64,000 nucleotides of DNA from Aliishimia sp963721175 (GTDB lineage Bacteria; Pseudomonadota; Alphaproteobacteria; Rhodobacterales; Rhodobacteraceae). Position 1 is the first letter of the stretch. The number at the start of each line of letters is the position of its first letter. Shown here in pieces: positions 55,921-63,639 of this stretch. The notes beneath the pieces are model-generated. The model ran no database searches. It was not told where the DNA came from and was given only the letters and a program-made list of their open reading frames with translations. A program made the translations under genes and the position numbers. The stretch spans positions 248,001-312,000 of the forward strand of contig CAVRIG010000008.1 in the NCBI GenBank assembly GCA_963721175.1, read 5' to 3'.

Positions 55921-56534
55921 AACAGGACGTCATCAAGCTGGACGGCGGAACCGCCGGATCGGTGGATTTGGATGAGGCGCTGTTCGGGCTCGACCCGCGC
56001 GCGGATATCCTCCACCGTGTCGTTCGCTGGCAGCGCAACAAGGCGCAGGCCGGAACGCACAAGGTCAAGACCCGGTCGGAAACCTCTTATTCCACCAAGA
56101 AGATCTACCGGCAGAAGGGCACCGGCGGCGCTCGTCACGGGGACCGGAATGCGCCGATCTTCCGCAAGGGCGGGATCTACAAGGGTCCGACCCCGCGGAG
56201 CCACGCGCATGATCTGCCGAAGAAGTTCCGCAAGCTGGGCCTGAAGCACGCGTTGAGTGCCAAGGTCCGCGAAGGCGCACTGGTGATCATCGAGTTGGCC
56301 GAGTCCGAGGGCAAGACGGCCGCGTTGGCCAAGCAGGTAAAAAACCTGGGCTGGAAACGCGCGTTGGTGATCGACGGCGCGGAAGTGAACGAAGCCTTCG
56401 CCCGCGCGGCCCGCAACATCGAGGGTCTGGATATCCTGCCGTCGATGGGCGCAAACGTATACGACATCCTCAAGCGTGACACTTTGGTGCTCACGAAGGC
56501 GGGTGTCGAAGCATTGGAGGCGCGACTGAAATGA
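55917..56534 (+). CDS. rplD: 50S ribosomal protein L4
   Basis: L4 (205 residues) lines the peptide exit tunnel and in some bacteria represses the S10 operon. Marks are RVVRWQRNKAQAGTHKVKTR, KIYRQKGTGGARHGDRNAPI (tunnel loop), GPTPRSHAHDLPKKFRKLGL and LPSMGANVYDILKRDTLVL. The four-base overlaps with rplC and rplW point to coupled translation. Confidence 0.98.
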   Translation: MKQDVIKLDGGTAGSVDLDEALFGLDPRADILHRVVRWQRNKAQAGTHKVKTRSETSYSTKKIYRQKGTGGARHGDRNAPIFRKGGIYKGPTPRSHAHDLPKKFRKLGLKHALSAKVREGALVIIELAESEGKTAALAKQVKNLGWKRALVIDGAEVNEAFARAARNIEGLDILPSMGANVYDILKRDTLVLTKAGVEALEARLK

Positions 56535-56827
56535 GCGCGAAGGCAGAACATTACGACGTGATCCGTCGCCCGATCATCACGGAAAAGGCCACCATGGCGT
56601 CCGACGCGGGCGCCGTGGTCTTCGAAGTATCGATGGATGCCGCCAAGCCGCAGATCAAGGAGGCGGTCGAGGCGCTCTTCGGCGTCAAGGTGAAGTCGGT
56701 GAACACGTCGATCACCAAAGGCAAGGTTAAGCGGTTTCGCGGCCAGATCGGCAAACGGAACAACTTCAAGAAAGCCTACGTGACGCTCGAGGAAGGCAAC
56801 ACCATTGACGTGACCACGGGGCTGTAA
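56531..56827 (+). CDS. rplW: 50S ribosomal protein L23
   Basis: L23 (98 residues) sits at the tunnel exit and docks trigger factor and SRP. Marks are YDVIRRPIITEKATMAS, VFEVSMDAAKPQIKEAVEAL and VKRFRGQIGKRNNFKKAYV. It overlaps rplD by four bases. A 150-base gap follows before rplB, longer than elsewhere in this operon, with no gene in it. Confidence 0.98.
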   Translation: MSAKAEHYDVIRRPIITEKATMASDAGAVVFEVSMDAAKPQIKEAVEALFGVKVKSVNTSITKGKVKRFRGQIGKRNNFKKAYVTLEEGNTIDVTTGL

Positions 56828-56977
56828 TAGCACGCCCCATCGCCGCGGATCCGGAAAGGATCCGGGGCGGGCACAGTGTCGGGAGACCGACGGAGTACCG
56901 GGCACCTGCGGGGGCCTTCAACCAGATAGGCGGAGCTCAAGAAGCGTCCGTCGCAAAGCAAACGGAAGACAGTTAAC

Positions 56978-57820
56978 ATGGCACTCAAGTCGTACAAGCC
57001 GACGACGCCGGGCCAGCGTGGGCTGGTTCTGATCGACCGTTCGGAGCTGTGGAAAGGTCGCCCCGTCAAGGCGCTGACCGAAGGCCTCACCAAACATGGT
57101 GGACGCAACAACACCGGACGGATCACGATGCGCCGCAAGGGCGGCGGGACCAAGCGTCTCTATCGGATCGTCGATTTCAAACGGACCAAGTTCGATGTCT
57201 CGGCCACGGTCGAGCGCATCGAGTATGACCCGAACCGGACGGCGTTCATCGCGCTGATCCGCTACGATGACGGCGAGCAGGCGTATATTCTTGCACCGCA
57301 GCGTCTCGCGGTTGGCGACAAGGTGGTCGCTTCGGAGAAGGCCGATATCAAGCCGGGCAATGCGATGCGGTTCGCAGGCATGCCGATCGGGACGATCATT
57401 CACAATATTGAACTGAAGCCGGGCAAGGGCGGCCAGATCGCGCGTGCCGCCGGTACCTACGCCCAGTTCGTGGGTCGGGATGGCGGCTACGCGCAGATCC
57501 GGCTCAGCTCCGGCGAATTGCGCATGGTGCGCCAGGAATGCATGGCGACCGTGGGCGCGGTCTCCAACCCCGACAATTCGAACCAGAACTTCGGCAAGGC
57601 CGGCCGTATGCGGCACAAGGGCATTCGCCCGTCTGTCCGCGGCGTCGTCATGAACCCGATCGACCACCCGCACGGTGGTGGCGAGGGTCGGACCTCCGGC
57701 GGCCGTCACCCGGTGACACCGTGGGGCAAGCCGACCAAGGGCAAACGCACCCGCGACAAGAACAAGGATAGCCAGAAGCTTATCATCCGCTCTCGGCACG
57801 CCAGGAAGAAAGGGCGCTAA
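56978..57820 (+). CDS. rplB: 50S ribosomal protein L2
   Basis: L2 (280 residues) supports subunit joining and peptidyl transfer. Marks are LKSYKPTTPGQRGLVLIDRS, HGGRNNTGRITMRRKGGGTK, AGTYAQFVGRDGGYAQIRLS, and the highly conserved MNPIDHPHGGGEGRTSGGRH including the catalytically relevant His. ATG at 56978. Length standard. Confidence 0.98.
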   Translation: MALKSYKPTTPGQRGLVLIDRSELWKGRPVKALTEGLTKHGGRNNTGRITMRRKGGGTKRLYRIVDFKRTKFDVSATVERIEYDPNRTAFIALIRYDDGEQAYILAPQRLAVGDKVVASEKADIKPGNAMRFAGMPIGTIIHNIELKPGKGGQIARAAGTYAQFVGRDGGYAQIRLSSGELRMVRQECMATVGAVSNPDNSNQNFGKAGRMRHKGIRPSVRGVVMNPIDHPHGGGEGRTSGGRHPVTPWGKPTKGKRTRDKNKDSQKLIIRSRHARKKGR

Positions 57821-57823
57821 GAC

Positions 57824-58102
57824 ATGACACGTTCCGTCTGGAAAGGGCCTTTCGTGGACGCTTTCGTCCTCAAGAAGGCCGAGGCCGCCCGCGAAAGCGG
57901 CCGCAACGACGTGATCAAGATCTGGTCGCGCCGCTCCACCATTCTGCCCCAGTTCGTGGGCCTCACCTTCGGTGTCTACAATGGCCAGAAGCATATCCCG
58001 GTGAACATCTCCGAGGACATGATCGGCCAGAAGTTTGGCGAATACTCCCCAACGCGGACGTATTACGGCCATGCCGCCGACAAGAAAGCGAAGCGGAGGT
58101 AA
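57824..58102 (+). CDS. rpsS: 30S ribosomal protein S19
   Basis: S19 (92 residues) pairs with S13 in the 30S head. Marks are RSVWKGPFVDAFVLKKAE, IKIWSRRSTILPQFVGLTFG, VYNGQKHIPVNISEDMIG and KFGEYSPTRTYYGHAADKK. It is spaced three bases from both neighbours, typical of this operon. Confidence 0.98.
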   Translation: MTRSVWKGPFVDAFVLKKAEAARESGRNDVIKIWSRRSTILPQFVGLTFGVYNGQKHIPVNISEDMIGQKFGEYSPTRTYYGHAADKKAKRR

Positions 58103-58105
58103 GTC

Positions 58106-58483
58106 ATGGGCAAGGCAAAGAACCCCCGCCGCGTGGCCGACAATGAAGCGATGGCCAAGTTGCGCATGTTGCGCACGAGCCCGCAGAAGCTCAATCTCGT
58201 GGCAGCGATGATCCGTGGCCAGAAAGTGGAAAAGGCGATGACCGATCTCACCTTCTCCAAGAAGCGGATTGCGCAAGACGTGAGGAAGTGCCTTCAGTCC
58301 GCCATCGCCAATGCGGAGAACAACCACAATCTGGACGTGGATGAACTGGTCGTGGCCGAGGCCTGGGTCGGCAAGAACCTGACCCTGAAACGCGGACGGC
58401 CCCGGGCGCGTGGTCGTTTCGGTCGTATCATCAAACCCTTCAGCGAGCTGACCATCAAGGTCCGCCAGATCGAAGAGGCCTGA
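58106..58483 (+). CDS. rplV: 50S ribosomal protein L22
   Basis: L22 (125 residues) contributes the beta-hairpin of the exit tunnel and part of the macrolide site. Marks are MLRTSPQKLNLVAAMIRGQK, DLTFSKKRIAQDVRKCLQSA, ANAENNHNLDVDELVVAEAW and RGRPRARGRFGRIIKP-like GRPRARGRFGRI. rpsC follows after four bases. Confidence 0.98.
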   Translation: MGKAKNPRRVADNEAMAKLRMLRTSPQKLNLVAAMIRGQKVEKAMTDLTFSKKRIAQDVRKCLQSAIANAENNHNLDVDELVVAEAWVGKNLTLKRGRPRARGRFGRIIKPFSELTIKVRQIEEA

Positions 58484-58487
58484 AACC

Positions 58488-59195
58488 ATGGGTAACAAAG
58501 TCAATCCCGTCGGCATGCGCCTGCAGGTCAACCGCACCTGGGACAGCCGCTGGTACGCCGACACCAAGGATTACGGGAATCTCCTTCTGGAGGACCTGAA
58601 GATCCGCGAGTTCATCAAGGAAGAATGCAAGCAGGCCGGCGTGGCCCGCGTCATCATCGAGCGGCCGCACAAGAAGTGCCGCGTGACGATCCACACAGCC
58701 CGCCCCGGGGTCATCATCGGCAAGAAAGGTGCGGACATCGAAGTCCTGCGCAAGAAGCTGGCCAAGATGACCGCCAGCGATTTGCACCTCAATATCGTCG
58801 AAGTGCGAAAGCCGGAACTGGATGCACAACTGGTGGGCGAGAGCATCGCGCAGCAACTCGAGCGTCGCGTGTCCTTCCGCCGTGCGATGAAGCGTGCCGT
58901 GCAGAACGCCATGCGCATGGGGGCTCTGGGTATCCGGGTCAACGTCGCAGGTCGTCTGGGCGGCGCGGAGATCGCGCGGACAGAGTGGTATCGCGAAGGC
59001 CGGGTGCCGCTGCACACGCTTCGTGCGGATATCGACTACGCACATTCCGAAGCCGTGACGCCTTACGGGATCATCGGGATCAAGGTCTGGATCTTCAAGG
59101 GCGAGATCATGGAGCATGATCCGTCTGCCCGTGACCGTCGCGCGCAGGAATTGCAGGATGGCCCGGCCCCGCGTGGCGCCGGCGGCCGCCGGTAA
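58488..59195 (+). CDS. rpsC: 30S ribosomal protein S3
   Basis: S3 (235 residues) forms the mRNA entry channel. The KH domain carries ARPGVIIGKKGADIEVLRKK; other marks are GNKVNPVGMRLQVNRTWDSR, GALGIRVNVAGRLGGAEIAR and LRADIDYAHSEAVTPYGIIG. Length and start ATG normal. Confidence 0.98.
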   Translation: MGNKVNPVGMRLQVNRTWDSRWYADTKDYGNLLLEDLKIREFIKEECKQAGVARVIIERPHKKCRVTIHTARPGVIIGKKGADIEVLRKKLAKMTASDLHLNIVEVRKPELDAQLVGESIAQQLERRVSFRRAMKRAVQNAMRMGALGIRVNVAGRLGGAEIARTEWYREGRVPLHTLRADIDYAHSEAVTPYGIIGIKVWIFKGEIMEHDPSARDRRAQELQDGPAPRGAGGRR

Positions 59196-59207
59196 GGAGG
59201 ACAGGAC

Positions 59208-59621
59208 ATGCTGCAACCGAAGCGCACGAAATTCCGCAAGCAGTTCAAGGGGTCCATCAAGGGCAACGCCAAGGGCGGGTCCGAGTTGAACTTTGGCACC
59301 TATGGCCTGAAGGCGCTCGAGCCCGAGCGGGTGACGGCACGCCAGATCGAGGCCGCGCGGCGGGCAATGACGCGCCACATGAAACGCCAGGGCCGCGTCT
59401 GGATCCGGATCTTCCCGGACACGCCGGTCACCGCGAAGCCGATCGAAGTCCGTATGGGCAAGGGCAAGGGATCCGTCGACCGGTGGGCCGCCAAGGTGAA
59501 ACCGGGCCGCGTCATGTTCGAACTCGACGGTGTCAACGACGATACCGCACGGGAAGCTTTGCGTCTTGCGGCGATGAAGCTGCCGATCAAGACCCGGGTC
59601 GTGGTCCGCGAGGATTGGTGA
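59208..59621 (+). CDS. rplP: 50S ribosomal protein L16
   Basis: L16 (137 residues) positions tRNA in the A site. Marks are MLQPKRTKFRKQFKGSIKG, RVTARQIEAARRAMTRHMKR, IFPDTPVTAKPIEVRMGKGK and LAAMKLPIKTRVV. Arg82 in VRMGKGKG equals the E. coli Arg81 that the oxygenase YcfD hydroxylates. A terminator stands 67 bases after the stop, so the upstream S10 unit ends here. Two antisense genes then separate rplP from rpmC. Confidence 0.98.
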   Translation: MLQPKRTKFRKQFKGSIKGNAKGGSELNFGTYGLKALEPERVTARQIEAARRAMTRHMKRQGRVWIRIFPDTPVTAKPIEVRMGKGKGSVDRWAAKVKPGRVMFELDGVNDDTAREALRLAAMKLPIKTRVVVREDW

Positions 59622-59688
59622 ACGACACGAACGTATTCGCGGACCGTGCGAAGAGCCAATCCCAACTCACGTTTTGATAATCTCCAAA

Positions 59689-59726
59689 ATTGAGCCCCGT
59701 CAGAAAACTGGCGGGGCTCAATCTTT
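59689..59726 (+). terminator. terminator after rplP
   Basis: A 15-bp stem from ATTGAGCCCCG...CAG (59689-59703) with CTG...CGGGGCTCAAT (59708-59722), including one G-T pair, loop AAAA, then CTTT. It can serve both the S10 unit and the antisense oxygenase gene whose 3' end is at 59741. Confidence 0.88.
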
Positions 59727-59740
59727 GAAAACCATCCGTG

Positions 59741-60361
59741 TCACTCCCATTTGTAGTTGAAGCTTACGGAAATCCGGTCTTCCTCCGACAGGTTCATCGG
59801 CACTTCATGGCGAAGCCAGCTTTCCCAAAGAAGCACGTCGCCGGATGAGGGTGCGACGTAGATGAACGGACGCAATTCCTCGCGCGCATCTTTGGCGCGC
59901 GTCGGGGCTCCCATCATCATCACGTGGCGAGGATCTTCGAATCGGATGGCAGAGGTGCCGGACGGCATGGCGACATAAGTGGTGCCGGAGATCACCGAAT
60001 GGGGATGAATGTGGCCCGAATGCATGCCCCCTTCGGCCAGGATGTTGATCCAGATGTCTTCCAGCACGAGATCGCGACCGTCCAGGTCGAACTCCAGATC
60101 TTTCGCGAAGGCAGCGACATGGGCATCGAGGACCCGAACCAGGTCGGCAAAAACCGGAAAGCGCCACGGAAGATCGGCGAGAGAGGCGTATGACGTGTAT
60201 CCGGGGTAACCGTTCTCCGTGCACCAGGTTTGACCGGCTTCGTCATCCTCGGCAATGGCGTAACACGCCAACTCGAGGTCATCCGGGGATGGCGCCGGTC
60301 CCACATCGGCAAGCCCAGCCTGGTAGAGCCGCGTCGCGAAAAGAGATCGGATCCGGGACAT
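59741..60361 (-). CDS. 2-oxoglutarate/Fe(II)-dependent oxygenase family protein
   Basis: A 206-residue protein on the reverse strand with the double-stranded beta-helix pattern of the TIGR02466/2OG-FeII_Oxy_5 group. ILAEGGMHSGHIHPHSVISG supplies the candidate first iron ligand (His117 or His119). SAIRFEDPR follows. SGDVLLWESWLRHEVPMN holds the distal His185. Arg196 in EDRISVSFNY would bind 2-oxoglutarate. Substrate unknown. It lies antisense between rplP and rpmC. Because L16 is a known substrate of another 2OG oxygenase (YcfD), a ribosomal role can be proposed but nothing in the sequence proves it. Confidence 0.8.
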   Translation of the reverse strand: MSRIRSLFATRLYQAGLADVGPAPSPDDLELACYAIAEDDEAGQTWCTENGYPGYTSYASLADLPWRFPVFADLVRVLDAHVAAFAKDLEFDLDGRDLVLEDIWINILAEGGMHSGHIHPHSVISGTTYVAMPSGTSAIRFEDPRHVMMMGAPTRAKDAREELRPFIYVAPSSGDVLLWESWLRHEVPMNLSEEDRISVSFNYKWE

Positions 60362-60404
60362 GGCCCCGTTTTATCGCGGTGCCGACCGCGAGGCGAGTGG
60401 GAAT

Positions 60405-60848
60405 TCACGTGCCGGTGACGGCGCGCAGGAACGCGGGCTGATCGATCAGGGCATAGGAGGATTTCACGATGCGCCAGCGGCCATCGATGAAGTGCGAAAT
60501 CCCGAACGTCGGATAGGGTTCCATGAGCAACTCGTTACCACGCAGGACCCGCGTCTCGTGCGTGCTGTTCATCACCTTCTCCGCCAGGAATTCGGCTTCG
60601 ATGCAGCGCCGTTCCAGTCGAGTGACGCCAAGTTGCAGATAGTACCGATGAACCCGGTTGAAAGTTTCGCGAAGCTCCGCTCGAGTCTTGATGAGATGTG
60701 CCGATTCAAATGTTTCGAACTCATAGGGTAACGCGAAACACTGCTCGAATTCTTCAAATTGATTTGCAACAAGCGCGTGCGCGGTCGTTTCGATATGCGC
60801 CTCGCATATCGCGCGCGCGGACGCTCGGATGTCAGTCAATAAATTCAT
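60405..60848 (-). CDS. hypothetical protein, NTF2/SnoaL-like
   Basis: A 147-residue protein on the reverse strand, 43 bases upstream of the oxygenase gene and probably co-transcribed with it. The helix-rich N-terminus (IETTAHALVANQFEEFEQCF) and later strands (LLMEPYPTFGISHF, DGRWRIVKSSYALID) fit the cone-shaped NTF2-like fold; the YPTF and GRWRI pieces are typical of that superfamily. I cannot assign a substrate. No signal peptide. Confidence 0.65.
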   Translation of the reverse strand: MNLLTDIRASARAICEAHIETTAHALVANQFEEFEQCFALPYEFETFESAHLIKTRAELRETFNRVHRYYLQLGVTRLERRCIEAEFLAEKVMNSTHETRVLRGNELLMEPYPTFGISHFIDGRWRIVKSSYALIDQPAFLRAVTGT

Positions 60849-61008
60849 TGGAATATCCGTTCAAAAGCCTGCGGACAATGTGTGGCAAAGTGGACCCGCG
60901 CAACCAACTGACAGTAGAAAATTTGACTGGTTGATCAGAAACTTGCAGGTTCGATGCTGTTGGCGAAAGGTCGCAGGAACGATTTCGCAGGATTTCCGTT
61001 GCTGGGCC

Positions 61009-61037
61009 TTGCGGAAAGGACGCGTGCCGACTATACG
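61009..61037 (+). promoter_or_regulatory. candidate promoter of the rpmC-rpsQ operon
   Basis: TTGCGG (61009-61014), a 17-base spacer and TATACG (61032-61037) form a good sigma-70-like promoter about 109 bases before rpmC, in the 297-base gap 60849-61145 that otherwise holds no gene. It would replace the lost read-through from rplP. Confidence 0.55.
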
Positions 61038-61042
61038 GCACC

Positions 61043-61062
61043 ATCCCGGCAATGTCCGGGAT
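61043..61062 (+). other. hairpin in the rpmC leader
   Basis: ATCCCGG (61043-61049), loop CAATGT, CCGGGAT (61056-61062): a perfect 7-bp stem right at the expected 5' end of the rpmC transcript. It may stabilise the mRNA or serve regulation. Confidence 0.5.
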
Positions 61063-61145
61063 TCGCTGTTTGCATGAACCTCCATCGGAACAATGAGTTA
61101 CCCGACTACGGCGCTCTCCGATGATGTTGAAAGGAAGACGAGGCG

Positions 61146-61346
61146 ATGGACGCCAAGGAATTGCGTGACAAGACGCCGGATCAGCTTCGCGAGGAGCTGT
61201 CCACCCTGAAGAAAGAAAGCTTCAACCTGCGCTTTCAGCAAGCAACTGGTTCGCTGGAAAATCCGGCCCGGATGCGCCGGGTGCGCCGTGACGCTGCGCG
61301 CGTGAAGACCATTCTCAACGAAAAAGCCAAAGCGGCCGCGGAATAA
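61146..61346 (+). CDS. rpmC: 50S ribosomal protein L29
   Basis: L29 (66 residues) lies at the exit tunnel. Marks are DAKELRDKTPDQLREELSTL, KKESFNLRFQQATGSLENPA and RRVRRDAARVKTILNEK. GGAAGACGAGGCG precedes the ATG. It opens the downstream (spc-type) half of the ribosomal genes after a 1.5-kb interruption. Confidence 0.97.
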   Translation: MDAKELRDKTPDQLREELSTLKKESFNLRFQQATGSLENPARMRRVRRDAARVKTILNEKAKAAAE

Positions 61347-61358
61347 GGAGGCGGACAC

Positions 61359-61589
61359 ATGCCCAAGCGTATCCTGCAAGGCGTCGTGACCTCCGACACG
61401 AACGCACAGACGGTAACGGTCTCGGTGGAACGGCGCTTCACGCACCCGGTTCTGAAGAAGACTGTTCGGAGATCGAAGAAATACCGCGCACATGACGCGA
61501 ACGATGCCTTCAAGGTGGGTGATATGGTTCGCATCGTCGAATGCGCGCCGAAATCGAAGACGAAACGCTGGGAGGTGCTGGAGGCCTGA
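61359..61589 (+). CDS. rpsQ: 30S ribosomal protein S17
   Basis: S17 (76 residues), an OB-fold early binder of 16S rRNA. Marks are KRILQGVVTSDTNAQTVTVS, VERRFTHPVLKKTVRRSKKY and HDANDAFKVGDMVRIVECAP. GGAGGCGGA stands before the ATG. rplN follows after 77 bases. Confidence 0.97.
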   Translation: MPKRILQGVVTSDTNAQTVTVSVERRFTHPVLKKTVRRSKKYRAHDANDAFKVGDMVRIVECAPKSKTKRWEVLEA

Positions 61590-61666
61590 GGCCCGAGCAC
61601 AGTCCGGTTTGAGCGAAACCCTGGGGGAATGAACAAGAACAGCCCCCAAAGGTCGGGAGAAACCAA

Positions 61667-62035
61667 ATGATCCAGATGCAGACCAATCTGGATGTCGCTG
61701 ACAACTCCGGCGCACGCCGGGTGCAGTGCATCAAGGTTCTGGGTGGTTCCAAGCGCAAATATGCGTCGGTGGGCGACATCATCGTGGTGTCGGTCAAGGA
61801 AGCCATCCCGCGCGGCCGCGTGAAGAAGGGCGATGTCCGCAAGGCCGTCGTCGTGCGCACCGCCAAGGAAGTCCGTCGCGAGGACGGAACCGCAATCCGC
61901 TTCGACCGCAATGCCGCCGTGATCCTGAACAATTCGGGCGAGCCGATCGGCACCCGTATCTTCGGACCGGTGGTGCGCGAGCTGCGGTCGAAGAACTTCA
62001 TGAAGATCATCTCGCTCGCCCCGGAGGTGCTGTAA
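61667..62035 (+). CDS. rplN: 50S ribosomal protein L14
   Basis: L14 (122 residues) lies at the subunit interface. Marks are MIQMQTNLDVADNSGARRVQ, CIKVLGGSKRKYASVGDIIV, VSVKEAIPRGRVKKGDV and FGPVVRELRSKNFMKIISLA. GGAGAAACCA precedes the ATG. rplX begins one base after the stop. Confidence 0.98.
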   Translation: MIQMQTNLDVADNSGARRVQCIKVLGGSKRKYASVGDIIVVSVKEAIPRGRVKKGDVRKAVVVRTAKEVRREDGTAIRFDRNAAVILNNSGEPIGTRIFGPVVRELRSKNFMKIISLAPEVL

Positions 62036-62036
62036 G

Positions 62037-62348
62037 ATGGCCGCAAAACTGAAAAAGGGCGACAAGGTCGTCGTGTTGGCCGGCAAGGACCGGGGCAAGG
62101 AAGGAACCATCTCTTCCGTTGATCCGAAGGCCGGAAAAGCTGTCGTGGACGGCGTGAACATCGCCATCCGCCACACGCGTCAGTCTCAGACCTCGCAAGG
62201 CGGCCGCATTCCGAAGGCGTTGCCGATCGACCTCAGCAACCTTGCGATAATCGACAAGAACGGCAAACCCTCCCGCGTCGGCTTCCGCATGGACGGTGAC
62301 AAGAAGGTTCGTTTCGCCAAGACCACGGGGGACGTGATCGATGCTTGA
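62037..62348 (+). CDS. rplX: 50S ribosomal protein L24
   Basis: L24 (103 residues) starts 50S assembly. The KOW motif KKGDKVVVLAGKDRGKEG is near the N-terminus, followed by VDGVNIAIRHTRQSQTSQGG and RVGFRMDGDKKVRFAKTTG. It overlaps rplE by eight bases. Confidence 0.98.
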   Translation: MAAKLKKGDKVVVLAGKDRGKEGTISSVDPKAGKAVVDGVNIAIRHTRQSQTSQGGRIPKALPIDLSNLAIIDKNGKPSRVGFRMDGDKKVRFAKTTGDVIDA

Positions 62349-62901
62349 TACAGCCAATTATACCCCGCGCCTGAAAGCGGTCTTCCGCGAGAGCATCAAG
62401 CCCGCGATGAAGGAAGAGTTCGGTTACAAGAACGACATGCAGATCCCGCGGCTCGACAAGATCGTGCTGAACATCGGCTGCGGTTCCGAAGCCGTCCGTG
62501 ACAGCAAGAAGGCCAAGGCCGCCGTCGACGACCTGACCAAGATCGCCGGCCAGCGGGCCGTGTCGACCAAGGCCAAGAAGTCGATCGCGGGCTTCCGCGT
62601 ACGCGAGGAAATGCCGCTCGGCGCCAAGGTGACCCTGCGCGGCGACCGGATGTACGAATTCCTCGATCGCCTGATCACGATCGCAATGCCGCGTGTGCGC
62701 GACTTCCGCGGCGTGAAGCCGTCCTTCGACGGTCGCGGCAACTTCGCCATGGGCCTCAAGGAGCACATCGTCTTCCCCGAGGTCGACTTCGACAAGGTCG
62801 ACGAAGTCTGGGGCATGGACATCATCATCACCACCACCGCGCAGACCGACGCGGAAGCCAAGAGCCTGTTGAAGCATTTCAACATGCCCTTCACCGCGTA
62901 A
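62341..62901 (+). CDS. rplE: 50S ribosomal protein L5
   Basis: L5 (186 residues) binds 5S rRNA. Marks are YTPRLKAVFRESIKPAMKEE, IPRLDKIVLNIGCGSEAVRD, GQRAVSTKAKKSIAGFRVRE, MPLGAKVTLRGDRMYEFLDR and the final LLKHFNMPFTA. Start ATG lies inside the end of rplX. Confidence 0.98.
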   Translation: MLDTANYTPRLKAVFRESIKPAMKEEFGYKNDMQIPRLDKIVLNIGCGSEAVRDSKKAKAAVDDLTKIAGQRAVSTKAKKSIAGFRVREEMPLGAKVTLRGDRMYEFLDRLITIAMPRVRDFRGVKPSFDGRGNFAMGLKEHIVFPEVDFDKVDEVWGMDIIITTTAQTDAEAKSLLKHFNMPFTA

Positions 62902-62915
62902 GGGAGACCAGACAC

Positions 62916-63221
62916 ATGGCCAAGAAATCCATGATTGCCCGTGAAGTGAAGCGCCAGCAGCTGGTGGAGAAATACGCCGCCAAGCGCGCCGCGCTCAAGC
63001 AAGTCATCGCAGATGAAAGCAAGCCGATGGAAGAGCGCTTCCGCGCGTCCCTGAAGCTCGCGAAACTGCCGCGCAACAGTTCGGCGACCCGTCTGCACAA
63101 CCGCTGCCAGCTGACAGGCCGGCCGCATGCCTACTACCGCAAGCTGAAGCTTTCCCGGATCGCGCTGCGGAACCTCGGCAGCCAGGGCCAGATCCCCGGC
63201 CTCGTGAAATCCAGCTGGTAA
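62916..63221 (+). CDS. rpsN: 30S ribosomal protein S14
   Basis: S14 (101 residues), the long zinc-free form: KKSMIAREVKRQQLVEKYAA, KLPRNSSATRLHNRCQLTGR and KLSRIALRNLGSQGQIPGLV. Only one Cys is found, so no zinc ribbon. It follows rplE after 14 bases. Confidence 0.98.
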   Translation: MAKKSMIAREVKRQQLVEKYAAKRAALKQVIADESKPMEERFRASLKLAKLPRNSSATRLHNRCQLTGRPHAYYRKLKLSRIALRNLGSQGQIPGLVKSSW

Positions 63222-63234
63222 GGAGGGTACGCAC

Positions 63235-63627
63235 ATGAACGATCCTATCGGCGATATGCTCACCCGCATCCGGAACAGCCAGCTGCGCGGCAAGTCCATC
63301 GTCAAGACGCCCGCGTCAAAGCTGCGCGTGCGCGTTCTTGAGGTGATGGCGGACGAAGGCTACATCCGCGGCTTCGAGGAAAAGACGGGCGCCGACGGCC
63401 ATCCGTCCATCGAAATCAGCCTGAAGTACTACGAGGGAGAGCCGGTGATACGCGAATTGAAGCGCGTGTCCAAGCCCGGCCGTCGCGTGTACATGAGTGT
63501 GGGCGACATCCCCTCGGTCCGTCAGGGCCTCGGCGTGTCGATCGTCTCCACCTCCAAGGGCGTCATGTCGGATGCGAACGCGCGCCAGGCGAATGTCGGC
63601 GGCGAAGTGCTCTGCACCGTATTCTAG
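63235..63627 (+). CDS. rpsH: 30S ribosomal protein S8
   Basis: S8 (130 residues) binds the central 16S domain and in other bacteria represses the spc operon. Marks are NDPIGDMLTRIRNSQLRGK, LKYYEGEPVIRELKRVSKPG, RRVYMSVGDIPSVRQGLGVS and IVSTSKGVMSDANARQANVG. AGGAGGG precedes the ATG by a normal distance. Confidence 0.98.
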   Translation: MNDPIGDMLTRIRNSQLRGKSIVKTPASKLRVRVLEVMADEGYIRGFEEKTGADGHPSIEISLKYYEGEPVIRELKRVSKPGRRVYMSVGDIPSVRQGLGVSIVSTSKGVMSDANARQANVGGEVLCTVF

Positions 63628-63639
63628 GGAGAGAAGCAG

